Notes: generated from the sequence alone by a model not told the origin. Shown: positions 1-11,569, numbered from the stretch's first letter. The stretch: 64,000 nucleotides of DNA from Lonicera japonica (GCA_021464415.1 CM038470.1:42526099-42590098); one strand, 5' to 3'. Numbers and translations: made by a program.

Positions 1-733
1 AGCACGAGAGCTAGATCATGGAGTGAAGACTATGCAGATCCCATCCGGGTTCCAAGTGGTCCAACCACCCGAGCTAGAGCAAGGAAGATGAAGGAAGCAC
101 TCGTGAGCATGGTCCACGAGTTGATGAATAAATCTGACGCTTGGAGAAGCATTCAAGGAGATGAAGAGCACGAATGGAAAATAATGCTTAGCCAAGAAGA
201 CGTAGAATAATTAGGGCGTTTTTATTATTGTTTTTATTAATTTGCAGCCTAAGGATTATGTATTATTAGTATTTAGAGTGATGGGCTTGCTAAGAGTGTT
301 TTTGGGCTTATTTAGAGTGTTCCATTATTTTTGTTGCCTTAGAATTGGGCTTGTTTTTGTATTTTTCGTTTTTAGGGTTTCCCTAGGGTTTGATTAGGGT
401 TTGCTTATTTCTCCTCCTATTTAAAGGAGGCAACTCTTATGTTTGGAGGCAGCTTGGTTTTATAATACAAATTTGAGTGTGTTTTTCACCTCTTGTGTTC
501 TAAGAACACTTCGAGCAGCCGGAATATAATTCTTGTTGTTCTTCGACTTATCAATCAATTAACCCATCAATTGATTGTTTGTCTTCGACTATACCAAGGT
601 TCATTCTCATTTTAGGGATTGGGTCGAGGTTCCACCTCCATCATCTTCGCGTGATTCCAAGGTTCTTACGTGTTCAACGTCAAGGGTCGCGGATTCGTCA
701 TATCGGATAGAAATACGGTCGTGAATCACATCA
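1..733 (+). repeat. 5' LTR of element A (first 16 bp cut off by window edge)
   Basis: Aligns base for base with 6556-7288, with about three mismatches. It ends in CATCA immediately before the primer binding site. Positions 1-210 also read as the C-terminal end of the pol protein, because the pol frame runs into the LTR at the 3' end; here that stretch is only LTR, not a gene fragment. A run of GGGTTT/AGGGTTT motifs precedes a TATA-like box at 418-425. Confidence 0.93.
418..425 (+). promoter_or_regulatory. LTR TATA-like box of element A
   Basis: TATTTAAA sits in the second half of the LTR where a retrotransposon promoter is expected. It is repeated in the 3' LTR at 6973-6980 and, in reverse, in copy B at 12272-12279. 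A similar TATTTAAA occurs in the related LTR at 22072-22760. The transcription start was not determined. Confidence 0.4.
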
Positions 734-734
734 T

Positions 735-746
735 TGGTATCAGAGC
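735..746 (+). other. Primer binding site, tRNA-iMet type
   Basis: TGGTATCAGAGC lies one base downstream of the LTR end (733). This is the standard complement to the 3' end of initiator methionine tRNA used by many plant LTR retrotransposons. The same site is found reversed at 11951-11962 in copy B and at 43056-43067 in the copia element. Confidence 0.9.
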
Positions 747-769
747 GATTCTTTCTATCCAGGTTTTAT

Positions 770-1095
770 TTTTTTCGTGTTCTTGCTATTACGAATCTGT
801 TCCTATTATTGCAGATCTGTTCTTGCTATTTTCGGATCTGTTCTTGTTCTTATAAAAAAAAAAATCTGTTCCTACCTTTGATAATCTGTTCTTGCTCTTA
901 CAAATCTGTTCTTGTGGTTACGAATCTGTTCTTGCTCTTACAATTCTGTTCTTGTTGTTACGAATCTGTTTTAGAGATCTACAAATCTGTTCTTGCTCTT
1001 ACAATTCTGTTCTTGTTGTTACGAATCTGTTTTAGAGATCTACAAATCTGTTCTTGTTGTTACGAATCTGCTCTTGCTAAACTTTCGAATCTGTT
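770..1095 (+). repeat. Leader minisatellite (GAATCTGTTCTTG type)
   Basis: The untranslated leader of element A holds many imperfect copies of a roughly 20-base unit containing AATCTGTTCTTG followed by a short TTAC-type spacer. Longer sub-blocks with TTTTAGAGATCTAC are repeated twice at about 963-1045. The reverse complement of the same array is at 11570-11940 in copy B, with different copy number and long A/T runs. Reading frames through it encode only repeated Phe/Leu/Cys/Ser peptide and are not genes. Confidence 0.8.
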
Positions 1096-1279
1096 TATCA
1101 CGGATCTGCTTATTCTGTTTCATCTGTGTTGTTCAAAGTCGAAAATCTTCAATTTCGTTGCTGAACCATATTCGCAAATCTGTCCATTCATAATCTGTCC
1201 AGATTAAAGTAGAGCTCGATTTGTGTTTGCAATAATCTCTAGTTGCGATTCTCTTGATTCCTAGTTAACTTGATATTGA

Positions 1280-1510
1280 TAGTTGTGGCGGCTGTTATTG
1301 CAAGCATCCTAGACTTGTAATTCTTGGTCAAAAACCCTAGTTGTGGAGGCTAGTATTTCAAACACCATAAAACCCTAGACTTGACTTTTATTTCTAGGTT
1401 TTGAAAGTTGTGGCGGCTAGTATTGATATAAAACCCTAGACTTGACTTTTATTTCTAGGTTTGAAATTTGTGGCGGCTGTGAACAACATAAAAAAACCCT
1501 AGTAGACTTG
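1280..1510 (+). repeat. Second leader repeat (GTGGCGGCT / AACCCTAG units)
   Basis: Three to four imperfect copies of a 50-70 base unit containing GTTGTGGCGGCT and AAACCCTAGACTTG follow the minisatellite. Copy B has the corresponding array at about 11170-11400, containing AGCCGCCACAACTAGGG. The role is unknown. Together the repeat arrays make the LTR-to-gag leader about 1.2 kb long. Confidence 0.65.
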
Positions 1511-1958
1511 TGATTAAAAAAAAATAAAAAATAAATAAATTCCGAAATTTGACTTTATTTTTTTTTGCATTCAGATTCTATAGGTTCCAAGGGTTCCAAA
1601 AATCACTTTCTCACGAGACGAACTTTTCGCCCAATTTTGTCGAAATTTGGCTTCGTATTTTGTCCATATTTCATTGGGATTCCTGTTTCTTGAGTTCTTG
1701 GTGAAAATGTACTTGTCCTAGCATACAATTAATCTGTTTGGGTTGTGATTGGTCTATTCGGGCAGCCAAGAAAAGGGTTCTTGCTTTTCGATTCATTTGA
1801 AGTTCCAAAAGGTGAAAATTGAGAGGAATATCAATACATTGAGAACTAAACACGAGCGGTAAAATTAGAGTGATATTATTTTTGAGCGAAACACGTAAGG
1901 GAGTGCAGTGAGGAAAATGTATTTCTTTATATTGTGCTAACCTCTGTTTTGCAGCAAT

Positions 1959-3731
1959 ATGTCGAGTTTCGATCCTAGGTTATTCCAAGAAGCCATGATG
2001 AGCACCTTACAAAAAATGATGAGAGAGGAGTTGGGTGTCTTTAAAGAGCAGGTGGAAGAGATGAGTGAGGAATTGAAGAGAATGCGGGTGAAGGTAGACA
2101 AAGTTGAGAGCACTCAAATTGAGCAATCCGGCATATCACATAATGCTCAAAGAAGTGGGAGACTGCAGCCTAGGGAACGGCGGGCTGATTTTGATAACTA
2201 CTACCGAGATAGTTTTGACGATGGGGATAGCGATGTCGATTCGGCAATCGCTAATCGGCGGAATGGTAGGCGATTTAGTAGGGGATCTTATCGGGAAGAT
2301 GACAACATGAATGGGATCAAAATGAGGATTCCATCCTTCCAAGGAAAAAATGACCCCGAGGCCTATCTTGAGTGGGTCAAGAAAGTTGAATTGGTCTTTG
2401 CTTGCCATAATTACTCCGAGTCCAAGAAGGTGAAATTGGCGGCCATTGAATTTTCAGATTACGCACTTGTTTGGTGGGATCGCTTGATGATAGAGAGAAG
2501 GCGAAGCGATGAAGGGCCCGTGGAGACTTGGGATGAGATGAAGCGGTTGATGAAGAAGCGGTTTGTACCCGATCACTATTATCGGGAATTGTACCAAAAA
2601 TTGCAGGGGCTTACGCAGGGAAATCGTAGTGTTGACGAATACTATAAGGAGATGGAAGTGGCCATGATTCGGGCCAAGGTTGATGAAAATAGAGAAGCTA
2701 CCATGGCGCGGTTCTTGAGTGGGTTAAACCGGGAAATTGCCAACGCGGTTGAATTGCAGCCATATGTTGAGATTGAAGATATGGTGCACACGGCAATTAA
2801 AATAGAGAGGCAGCTCAAGAGGAGGGGTAGTTTCAAGCCAAGCCAAAGTTCTTACTCTACTCCATGGAAACAAAGTCCGTGGAAGAAGGATGACAAAGCA
2901 ACCACTCCGAAACCGAAAGTAGAATCGAAATCGGAAGCTCCTGTTGGAAGCCAAGCTAAGGCAGCCCCTAACACCACTAATACTCCTACTACCCGAAACA
3001 GGGACATTATCTGTTGGAAGTGTCAAGGGAGAGGCCATGTTTCCACTCAATGCTCGAATAAGAGAGTAATGATGCTTCTGGATAATGGGGAATATGAGAC
3101 GGATGAAGAAGGCGCTGAAGCTATGCCACCTTTGGAGGATGTCGAAGAAGAGGAGAGCGCCATCCAGGGTGAGTTATTAGTTGCAAGAAGAGCGCTTAGT
3201 ACTCACGCAAAGGAGGATGAGGAGCAGCGCGAGAATATTTTCCACACTAGGTGCCTAGTGCTAGGCAAGGTGTGTAGTTTGGTGATAGACGGAGGAAGTT
3301 GCACTAATGTGGCTAGCACAACAATGGTGGAGAAGCTAGCATTGCACACAACTAAGCACCCGAGGCCTTACAAGCTGCAGTGGTTGAATGATAGCGGTGA
3401 AGTGAGGGTGAACAAGCAGGTTTTGGTGTCCTTTAGCATTGGTAGGTACGAGGACCAAGTGCTTTGTGACGTGGTTCCCATGCAAGCCGGCCATATGTTA
3501 TTGGGGAGACCATGGCAATATGATAGGAGAGTTAAACATGATGGCTTCACCAATAAATATTCATTTGAGATGAACAAGAAAACAATCATTCTTGCACCTT
3601 TACCACCACAGCAAGCCTACGCCGATCAGTTGAAGTTGCGAAGTGAGGAGGAGCAACGGAGAGTTGAAAAGAAAAAGAGAGATAGTGGTGAGGAAAAGAA
3701 AGAGAGTGAAGGAAAAAGAAAAGAACTTTGA
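1959..3731 (+). CDS. Gag-protease part of element A gag-pol (frame ends at a frameshift)
   Basis: The frame starts ATG TCG AGT after a short leader. Residues 1-60 are charged and coiled-coil-like. About residues 120-290 are the retrotransposon gag region, with the landmark WW in VWWDRLM and then EYYKEME. A zinc knuckle [14 protein letters not shown] (CX2CX4HX4C) lies near residue 350. A protease-like segment with [10 protein letters not shown] follows near residue 445. Gag packages the RNA into cytoplasmic particles, and the aspartic protease would process the polyprotein. The protein ends early at TGA 3729-3731, because a T run of three at 3727-3729 is two T in copy B, where the same frame continues into reverse transcriptase. 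So this is the front part of a broken single-frame gag-pol, not a separate gene. Confidence 0.88.
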   Translation: MSSFDPRLFQEAMMSTLQKMMREELGVFKEQVEEMSEELKRMRVKVDKVESTQIEQSGISHNAQRSGRLQPRERRADFDNYYRDSFDDGDSDVDSAIANRRNGRRFSRGSYREDDNMNGIKMRIPSFQGKNDPEAYLEWVKKVELVFACHNYSESKKVKLAAIEFSDYALVWWDRLMIERRRSDEGPVETWDEMKRLMKKRFVPDHYYRELYQKLQGLTQGNRSVDEYYKEMEVAMIRAKVDENREATMARFLSGLNREIANAVELQPYVEIEDMVHTAIKIERQLKRRGSFKPSQSSYSTPWKQSPWKKDDKATTPKPKVESKSEAPVGSQAKAAPNTTNTPTTRNRDIICWKCQGRGHVSTQCSNKRVMMLLDNGEYETDEEGAEAMPPLEDVEEEESAIQGELLVARRALSTHAKEDEEQRENIFHTRCLVLGKVCSLVIDGGSCTNVASTTMVEKLALHTTKHPRPYKLQWLNDSGEVRVNKQVLVSFSIGRYEDQVLCDVVPMQAGHMLLGRPWQYDRRVKHDGFTNKYSFEMNKKTIILAPLPPQQAYADQLKLRSEEEQRRVEKKKRDSGEEKKESEGKRKEL

Positions 3732-6700
3732 GAAAAAAGAGAGTAGAGTGGAAAAACCAGTGACTATTGAGAGAAAATTTGAGAGGGGGCAAAAGAATTT
3801 CTATGCGAGAGCTAGTGAAGTGAAAAGAGCGATGCTTTGTAATCAGCTTCTTGTACTTGTATACAAAGAAGCGCTTTTGAATACTAACGAGCTAAATTCT
3901 TCTTTGCCTAGTGTTATTGTCTCTTTGTTGCAGGATTTTGGTGACGTCTTCCCGGAGGATACGCCAAGCGGTTTACCACCCATCCGAGGAATAGAGCACC
4001 AAATTGATTTCGTACCCGGGGCTTCCATTCCAAACCGGCCAGCCTATAGGAGTAATCCGGAGGAAACAAAGGAACTTCAAAGGCAAGTTACGGAGTTGTT
4101 GGAGAAAGGGTATGTGAGAGAGAGTATGAGCCCATGTGCGGTGCCAGTTTTGCTAGTGCCAAAGAAGGATGGAACGTGGAGGATGTGCGTGGACTGCCGA
4201 GCCATAAATAATATCACGGTAAAATATCGTCACCCCATTCCACGTTTAGATGATATGCTTGATGAGTTGCATGGGTCTAGTATATTCTTTAAAATTGATT
4301 TGAAAAGTGGATATCATCAAATTAGGATGAAAGAAGAAGATGAATGGAAAACAGCCTTTAAAACAAAATATGGTTTATACGAATGGTTAGTTATGCCTTT
4401 TGGTTTGACTAATGCACCTAGCACTTTTATGAGATTAATGAACCATGTTTTGAGACCTTTTATAGGCAGATTTGTTGTAGTCTATTTTGATGATATTCTT
4501 ATCTATAGCAAGAGTCTAGATGACCACGTAATTCAATTAAAATCTGTTTTGGATGTCTTGCGAAAGGAGAAGTTATATGCTAACCTGAAAAAGTGCACTT
4601 TTTGCACGGATAAGCTTGTATTTCTTGGTTTTGTTGTAAGTGCACAAGGGATTCAGGTTGATAAAGAAAAGGTGAAGGCTATTCAAGAATGGCAAAGTCC
4701 TACAAGTGTTGGGCAAGTGCGGAGTTTCCATGGACTTGCTAGTTTCTATCGGCGGTTCGTGAAAGACTTTAGTACTATTGCGGCGCCATTGACTGAAGTG
4801 ATCAAAAAGAATGTGGGATTCAAATGGGGAGAGGAGCAAGAGAAGGCATTCGAATTACTAAAAAGCAAGCTAAGTAACGCCCCTTTGTTATCTTTACCTA
4901 ACTTTGCAAAGACTTTTGAAATTGAATGCGAAGCTTCAGGAAATGGAATTGGTGCTGTTCTTATGCAGGAAGGAAGGCCAATAGCATACTTTAGTGAGAA
5001 GCTAGGTGGGGCGACCTTAAATTACCCTACTTACGACAAGGAGCTTTATGCGTTGGTGAGAGCGTTGGATACCTGGCAGCACTATCTTTGGCCAAAGGAG
5101 TTCGTGATTCACACGGATCATGAATCATTGAAGCACTTGAAAGGGCAGCAAAAGCTAAACAAGCGCCATGCCAAGTGGGTGGAGTTCATAGAGACTTTCC
5201 CATATGTGATCAAATACAAGCAAGGTAAAGAGAATGTTGTAGCGGATGCTTTATCACGCAGGTATACTTTAATTGCTACTTTAGATGCTAAATTGCTTGG
5301 GTTTGAATACATCAAGGATTTGTATTGTGATGATGCTGATTTTAGAGATATATTCAATGCATGTGAAAATTTGGCATTTGATAAGTACTTTAGGCATGAT
5401 GGATTTCTAATGCGTGAAAACAAACTTTGTGTGCCTAAATGTTCATTGCGCGAATTGCTTGTTAAAGAAGCGCATGGTGGGAGTTTAATGGGACACTTGG
5501 GTATAGCTAAGACTTTAGGAGTATTGCAAGAACACTTCTTTTGGCCTCACATGAAAAGAGATGTTGAAAGAATGTGTGAGAGATGTGTTACTTGTAAGAA
5601 GGCAAAGTCTAAGTTAAACCCCCATGGTTTATATACTCCATTACCCATTCCTAGTGACCCTTGGGTTGATATTTCTATGGATTTTGTGTTGGGTTTGCCT
5701 AGGACTAAACATGGGAATGATTCTGTTTTCGTGGTGGTTGATAGATTTTCTAAAATGGCTCATTTCATTGCTTGTCATAAAACTGATGATGCACCACGAA
5801 TTGCTAATTTGTTCTTCAAAGAAATTGTGCGTTTGCATGGCATGCCTAGAACCATAGTTTCTGATAGGGATGCAAAGTTTTTGAGCTACTTTTGGAAGAC
5901 TTTGTGGGGAAAGTTGGGTACTAAATTGTTGTTTTCTACTACATGTCACCCCCAAACTGATGGCCAAACGGAAGTAGTAAATAGAACTTTATCCACTTTG
6001 TTGCGTGCCATAATTAAGAAGAACTTGAAAGAGTGGGAAGAATGTTTGCCTCATGTTGAGTTTGCATATAATCGATCTGTTCATTCTGCATCTAAGTTTT
6101 CTCCTTTCGAGATTGTGTATGGTTTTAATCCTTTAGCTCCTTTGGATTTATTGCCATTACCTGTTGAGCATGCTAACCTAGATGGCAGGAAGAAAGCTGA
6201 GTTTGTTAGACAGATTCATGAGAAGGCGAGGCAAAACATTGAGAGAAGAACCGAGCAATATGTGCGACAAGCCAACAAAGGAAGGAAGAAGATGGTTTTT
6301 GAAACAGGAGATTGGGTTTGGTTGCACTTGAGGAAAGAACGCTTTCCAGTTCAACGGCGTTCTAAGCTTTTACCGAGAAGAGATGGACCGTTTCAAGTTG
6401 TGCAAAGGATCAATGACAATGCATATAAACTTGATCTACCAGGTGAGTATAATGTAAGTGCTACATTTAATGTCGCTGACCTAAGTCCGTTTAGTACAGG
6501 TGACGAATTGAGGACAATTCCTTTTCAAGAGGAGGGGAATGATGAGCCTGAGGATAGCACGAGAGCTAGATCATGGAGTGAAGACTATGCAGATCCCATC
6601 CGGGTTCCAAGTGGTCCAACCACCCGAGCTAGAGCAAGGAAGATGAAGGAAGCACTCGTGAGCATGGTCCACGAGTTGATGAATAAATCTGACGCTTGGA

Positions 6701-6765
6701 GAAGCATTCAAGGAGATGAAGAGCACGAATGGAAAATAATGCTTAGCCAAGAAGACGTAGAATAA
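3643..6765 (+). pseudogene. Element A pol part: RT, RNase H, integrase (out of frame with gag)
   Basis: This open frame is the continuation of gag-pol after the +1 shift; there is no convincing own start codon. Domains in order: reverse transcriptase with [11 protein letters not shown] (about 4168), the catalytic YFDDIL (about 4480) and GFVVSAQGI; RNase H (about 4900-5260) ending VVADALSRR; the integrase zinc-binding region with [11 protein letters not shown] (about 5575); and the integrase core with [18 protein letters not shown] and [16 protein letters not shown] basic tail with [12 protein letters not shown] follows. The first RNase H catalytic Asp is Glu (codon 4930-4932, CEAS), while copy B has CDAS. 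The last 226 bases (6540-6765) lie inside the 3' LTR. Because the frame is separated from gag and its RNase H is altered, the element is probably not autonomous. Confidence 0.88.
6527..6539 (+). other. Polypurine tract of element A
   Basis: A 13-base all-purine run, AAGAGGAGGGGAA, lies immediately before the LTR start TGATGAGCC at 6540. It would prime plus-strand DNA synthesis. Its position shows that the 3' LTR starts before the pol stop codon. Confidence 0.8.
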
Positions 6766-7288
6766 TTAGGGCGTTTTTATTATTGTTTTTATTAATTTGC
6801 AGCCCAAGGATTATGTATTATTAGTATTTAGAGTGATGGGCTTGCTAAAAGTGTTTTTGGGCTTATTTAGAGTGTTCCATTATTTTTGTTGCCTTAGAAT
6901 TGGGCTTGTTTTTGTATTTTTCGTTTTTAGGGTTTCCCTAGGGTTTGATTAGGGTTTGCTTATTTCTCCTCCTATTTAAAGGAGGCAACTCTTATGTTTG
7001 GAGGCAGCTTGGTTTTATAATACAAATTTGAGTGTGTTTTTCACCTCTTGTGTTCTAAGAACACTTCGAGCAGCCGGAATATAATTCTTGTTGTTCTTCG
7101 ACTTATCAATCAATTAACCCATCAATTGATTGTTTGTCTTCGACTATACCAAAGTTCATTCTCATTTTAGGGATTGGGTCGAGGTTCCACCTCCATCATC
7201 TTCGCGTGATTCCAAGGTTCTTACGTGTTCAACGTCAAGGGTCGCGGATTCGTCATATCGGATAGAAATACGGTCGTGAATCACATCA
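6540..7288 (+). repeat. 3' LTR of element A (749 bp)
   Basis: Begins TGATG just after the purine tract and ends CATCA. It is nearly identical to 1-733. It contains the pol stop codon (TAA, 6763-6765) and a TATA-like box at 6973-6980. The next base, 7289, is reverse-strand integrase sequence of copy B. Confidence 0.93.
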
Positions 7289-10200
7289 TTTTCACATGCA
7301 TTGAATATATCTCGAAAATCAGCATCATCACAATACAAATCCTTGATGTATTCAAATCCAAGCAATTTAGCATCTAAAGTAGCAATTAAAGTATACCTGC
7401 GTGATAAAGCATCCGCTACAACATTCTCTTTACCTTGCTTGTACTTGATCACATATGGAAATGTCTCTATGAACTCCACCCACTTGGCATGGCGCTTGTT
7501 TAGCTTTTGCTGCCCCTTCAAGTGCTTCAATGATTCATGATCCGTGTGAATCACGAACTCCTTTGGCCAAAGATAGTGCTGCCATGTATCCAATGCTCTC
7601 ACCAACGCATAAAGCTCCTTGTCGTAGGTAGGGTAATTTAAGGTCGCCCCACCTAGCTTCTCACTAAAGTATGCTATTGGCCTTCCTTCCTGCATAAGAA
7701 CAGCACCAATTCCATTTCCTGAAGCATCGCATTCAATTTCAAAAGTCTTTGCAAAGTTAGGTAAAGATAACAATGGGGCGTTACTTAGCTTGCTTTTTAG
7801 TAACTCGAATGCCTTCTCTTGCTCCTCTCCCCATTTGAATCCCACATGCTTTTTGATCACTTCAGTCAATGGCGCCGCAATAGTACTAAAGTCCTTCACG
7901 AACCGCCGATAGAAACTAGCAAGCCCATGGAAACTCCGCACTTGCCCAACACTTGTAGGACTTTGCCATTCTTGAATCGCCTTCACCTTTTCTTTATCAA
8001 CCTGAATCCCTTGTGCACTCACAACAAAACCAAGAAATACAAGCTTATCCGTGCAAAAGGTGCACTTTTTCAGGTTAGCATATAACTTCTCCTTTCGCAA
8101 GACATCCAAAACAGATTTTAATTGAATTACGTGATCATCTAGACTCTTGCTATAGATAAGAATATCATCAAAATAGACTACGACAAATCTGCCAATAAAA
8201 GGTCTCAAAACATGGTTCATTAATCTCATGAAAGTGCTAGGTGCATTAGTCAAACCAAAAGGCATAACTAACCATTCATATAATCCATATTTTGTTTTAA
8301 AGGCTGTTTTCCATTCATCTCCTTCTTTCATCCTAATTTGATGATATCCACTTTTCAAATCAATTTTAGAGAATATACTAGACCCATGCAACTCATCAAG
8401 CATATCATCTAAACGTGGAATGGGGTGACGATATTTTACCGTGATATTATTTATGGCTCAGCAGTCCACGCACATCCTCCACGTTCCATCCTTCTTTGGC
8501 ACTAGCAAAACTGGCACCGCACATGGGCTCATACTCTCTCTCACATACCCTTTCTCCAACAGCTCCGTAACTTGCCTTTGAAGTTCCTTTGTTTCCTCCG
8601 GATTACTCCTATAGGCTGGCCGGTTTGGAATGGAAGCCCCGGGTACGAAATCAATTTGGTGCTCTATTCCTCGGATGGGTGGTAAACCGCTTGGCGTATC
8701 CTCCGGGAAGACGTCACCAAAATCCTGCAACAAAGAGACAATAACACTAGGCAAAGAAGAATTTAGCTCGTTAGTATTCAAAAGCGCTTCTTTGTATACA
8801 AGTACAAGAAGCTGATTACAAAGCATCGCTCTTTTCACTTCACTAGCTCTCGCATAGAAATTCTTTTGCCTCCTCTCAAATTTGCTCTCAATAGTCACTG
8901 GTTTTTCCACTCTACTCTCTTTTTTCTCAAGTTCTCTTCTTTTTCCCTCACTCTCTTTCTTTTCCTCACCACTATCTCTCTTTTTCTTTTCAACTCTCCG
9001 CTGCTCCTCCTCACTTTGCAACTTCAACTGATCGGCATAGGCTTGCTGTGGCGGTAAAGGTGCAAGAATGATTGTTCTCTTGTTCATCTCAAATGAATAT
9101 TTATTGGTGAAGCCGTCATGCTTAACTCTTCTATCGTATTGCCATGGTCTTCCCAACAACATATGGCCAGCTTGCATGGGAACCACGTCACAAAGCACTT
9201 GGTCCTCGTACCTACCAATGCTAAAGGACACCAAAACCTGCTTGTTCACCCTCACTTCACCGCTATCATTCAACCATTGCAGCTTGTAAGGTCTCGGGTG
9301 CTTAGTCGTGTGTAATGCTAGCTTCTCCACCATTGTCGTGCTAGCCACATTAGTGCAACTTCCTCCGTCTATCACCAAACTACACACCTTGCCTAGCACT
9401 AGGCACCTAGTGTGGAAAATATTCTCGCGCTGCTCCTCATCCTCCTTTGCGTGAGTACTAAGCGCTCTTCTTGCAACTAATAACTCACCCTGGATGGCGC
9501 TCTCCTCTTCTTCGACATCCTCCAAAGGTGGCATAGCTTCAGCGCCTTCTTCATCCGTCTCATATTCCCCATTATCCAGAAGCATCATTACTCTCTTATT
9601 CGAGCATTGAGTGGAAACATGGCCTCTCCCTTGACACTTCCAACATATAATGTCCCTGTTTCGGGTAGTTGGAGTATTACTGGTGTTAGAGGCTGTCTTA
9701 GCTTGGCCTCCACTAGGAATTTCTGATTTTGAATCAACTTTCGGCTTCGGAGTGGTTGCTTTTTCATCCTTCTTCCACGGACTTTGTTTCCATGGAGTAG
9801 AATAAGAACTTTGGTTTGGCTTGAAACCAACCCTCCTCTTGAGCTGCCTCTCTATTTTAATTGCCGTGTGCACCATATCTTCAATCTCAACATATGGCTG
9901 CAATTCAACCGCGTTGGCAATTTCCCGGTTTAACCCACTCAAGAACCGCGCCATGGTTGCTTCTCTATTTTCATCAACCTTGGCCCGAATCATGGCCACT
10001 TCCATCTCCTTATAGTATTCATCAACACTACGATTTCCCTGCGTAAGCCCTTGCAATTTTTGGTATAATTCCCGATAATAGTGATCGGGTACAAACCGCC
10101 TCTTCATCAACCGCTTCATCTCATCCCAAGTCTCCACGGGCCCTTCATCACTACGCCTTCGCTCTATCATCAAGCGATCCCACCAAACAAGTGCATAATC

Positions 10201-10698
10201 TGAAAATTCAATTGCCGCCAATTTCACCTTCTTGGACTCGGAGTAATTATGGCAATCAAATACTAATTCAACTTTCTTGACCCACTCAAGATAGGCCTCG
10301 GGGTCATTTTTTCCTTGGAAGGATGGAATCCTCATTTTGATCCCATTCATGTTGTCATCCTTCCGATTAGGTCCCCTACCAAACCGTCTACCATTCCATC
10401 GGTTAGCGATTGCCGAATCGACATCGCTATCCCCATCGTCAAAGCTATCTCGGTAATAATTATCAAAATCAGCCCTCCGTTCCCTAGGCTGCGGTCTCCC
10501 ATTTCTTTGAGCATTATGTGATATGCCGGATTGCTCAATTTGAGTGCTCTCAACTCTGTCTACCTTCACCCGCATTCTCTTCAATTCCTCACTCATCTCT
10601 TCCACCTGCTCTTTAAAGACACCCAACTCTTCTCTCATCATTTTTTGTAAGGTGCTCGTCATGGCTTCTTGGAATAACCTAGGATCGAAACTCGACAT
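7289..10698 (-). pseudogene. Element B gag-pol (nonsense mutation and 3' truncation)
   Basis: Starts at the ATG with complement 10696-10698, the same start as copy A. Gag, zinc knuckle [14 protein letters not shown], protease with VIDGGSCTN and the N-terminal part of RT are in one uninterrupted frame of 746 codons, showing that the ancestral element had a single gag-pol frame. It ends at TGA (complement 8458-8460) right after RMCVDC; copy A has CGA (Arg) there, so the change is C to T at a CpG. The frame then resumes through RT (YFDDIL), an intact RNase H CDAS motif and VADALSRR, and is cut after DIFNACEN. Beyond the cut the frame reads only into A's LTR. Confidence 0.88.
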
Positions 10699-11569
10699 AT
10701 TTCTGCAAAACAGAGGTTAGCACAATATAAAGAAATAAATTTTCCTCACTGCACTCCCTTACGTATTTCGCTCAAAAATAATAATAATATCACTCTGATT
10801 TTACCGCTCGTGTTTAGTTCTCAATGTATTGATATTCCTCTCAATTTTCACCTTTTGGAACTTCAAACGGATCGAAAAGCAAGAACCCTTTTCTTGGCCG
10901 TCCAAACAGACCAATCACAACCCAAACAGATCAATTGTATGCTAGGACAAGTACGTTTTCACCAAGAACTCAAGAAACAGGAATCCCAATGAAATATGGA
11001 CAAAATACGAAGCTAAATTTCGAAAAATATGAGCGAAAATTTGGTCTCGTGAAAAAGTGATTTTTGGAACCCTTGGAACCTATAGAGTCTGAATGCTAAA
11101 AGAAATAAAGTCAAATTTCGGAATTTTTTGTACTCTTTTTTTTTTTTTTTTTTTTTTATGACCTAGAATCACAAGTCTACTAGGGTTTCTGGGATGCTCA
11201 CATTAACAGCCGCCACAGCTAGGGTTTTGACCAAGAATTACAAGTCAATACTAGCCGCCACAACTAGGTTTTTTGACCAAGAATTACAAGTCTAGGGTTA
11301 CCAGCCGCCACAACTAGGGTTTTTGACCAAGAATTGTGTCTAGGGTTTTATGATGTTTGTAAGACCAGCCGCCTCAACTATCAAAACCTAGAAATAAAGT
11401 CAAGAGAATCGCAACTAGAGATTATTGCAAACAACAAATCGAGCTCTACTAAAATCTGGATAGATTATGAATGGACAGATTCGCGAATATGGTTCAGCAA
11501 CGAAATTGAAGATTTTCGACTTTGACCAACACAGATGAAACAGATTAAGCAGACCCGTGATAAGCAGAT

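Larger units (their letters stand above)
1..7288 (+). mobile_element. Ty3/gypsy LTR retrotransposon, element A (nearly complete)
   Basis: Order seen: 5' LTR (1-733, first 16 bases outside the window), tRNA-Met-type primer binding site, a long repeat-rich leader, gag-protease-RT-RNase H-integrase, a purine tract, and the 3' LTR (6540-7288). The full length would be 7304 bp. LTR ends are TGATG...CATCA, a 5-bp inverted repeat. The two LTRs differ at about three sites (250/6805, 294/6849, 598/7153), so the insertion is very recent. The coding region is broken by a one-base insertion near 3727. The right LTR ends precisely where integrase sequence of the inverted copy B begins (7289), which fits insertion of A into B. 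The matching left target duplication is outside the window. The lineage within Ty3/gypsy was not assigned. Confidence 0.93.

Noticed and set aside
1..210. Seemed to be the tail of an upstream gag-pol gene, implying a tandem element
   Set aside because: The stretch is part of the LTR: the purine tract and TGATG start at 6527-6540 show that the LTR begins before the pol stop.
734..1207. Open frame through the element A leader (Phe/Leu/Cys/Ser-rich peptide)
   Set aside because: It is a translation of the leader minisatellite, with no conserved domain, and copy B does not keep the frame.
3643..3731. Programmed gag-pol frameshift site
   Set aside because: Sister copy B is in one frame with one T fewer, so a chance insertion is simpler.
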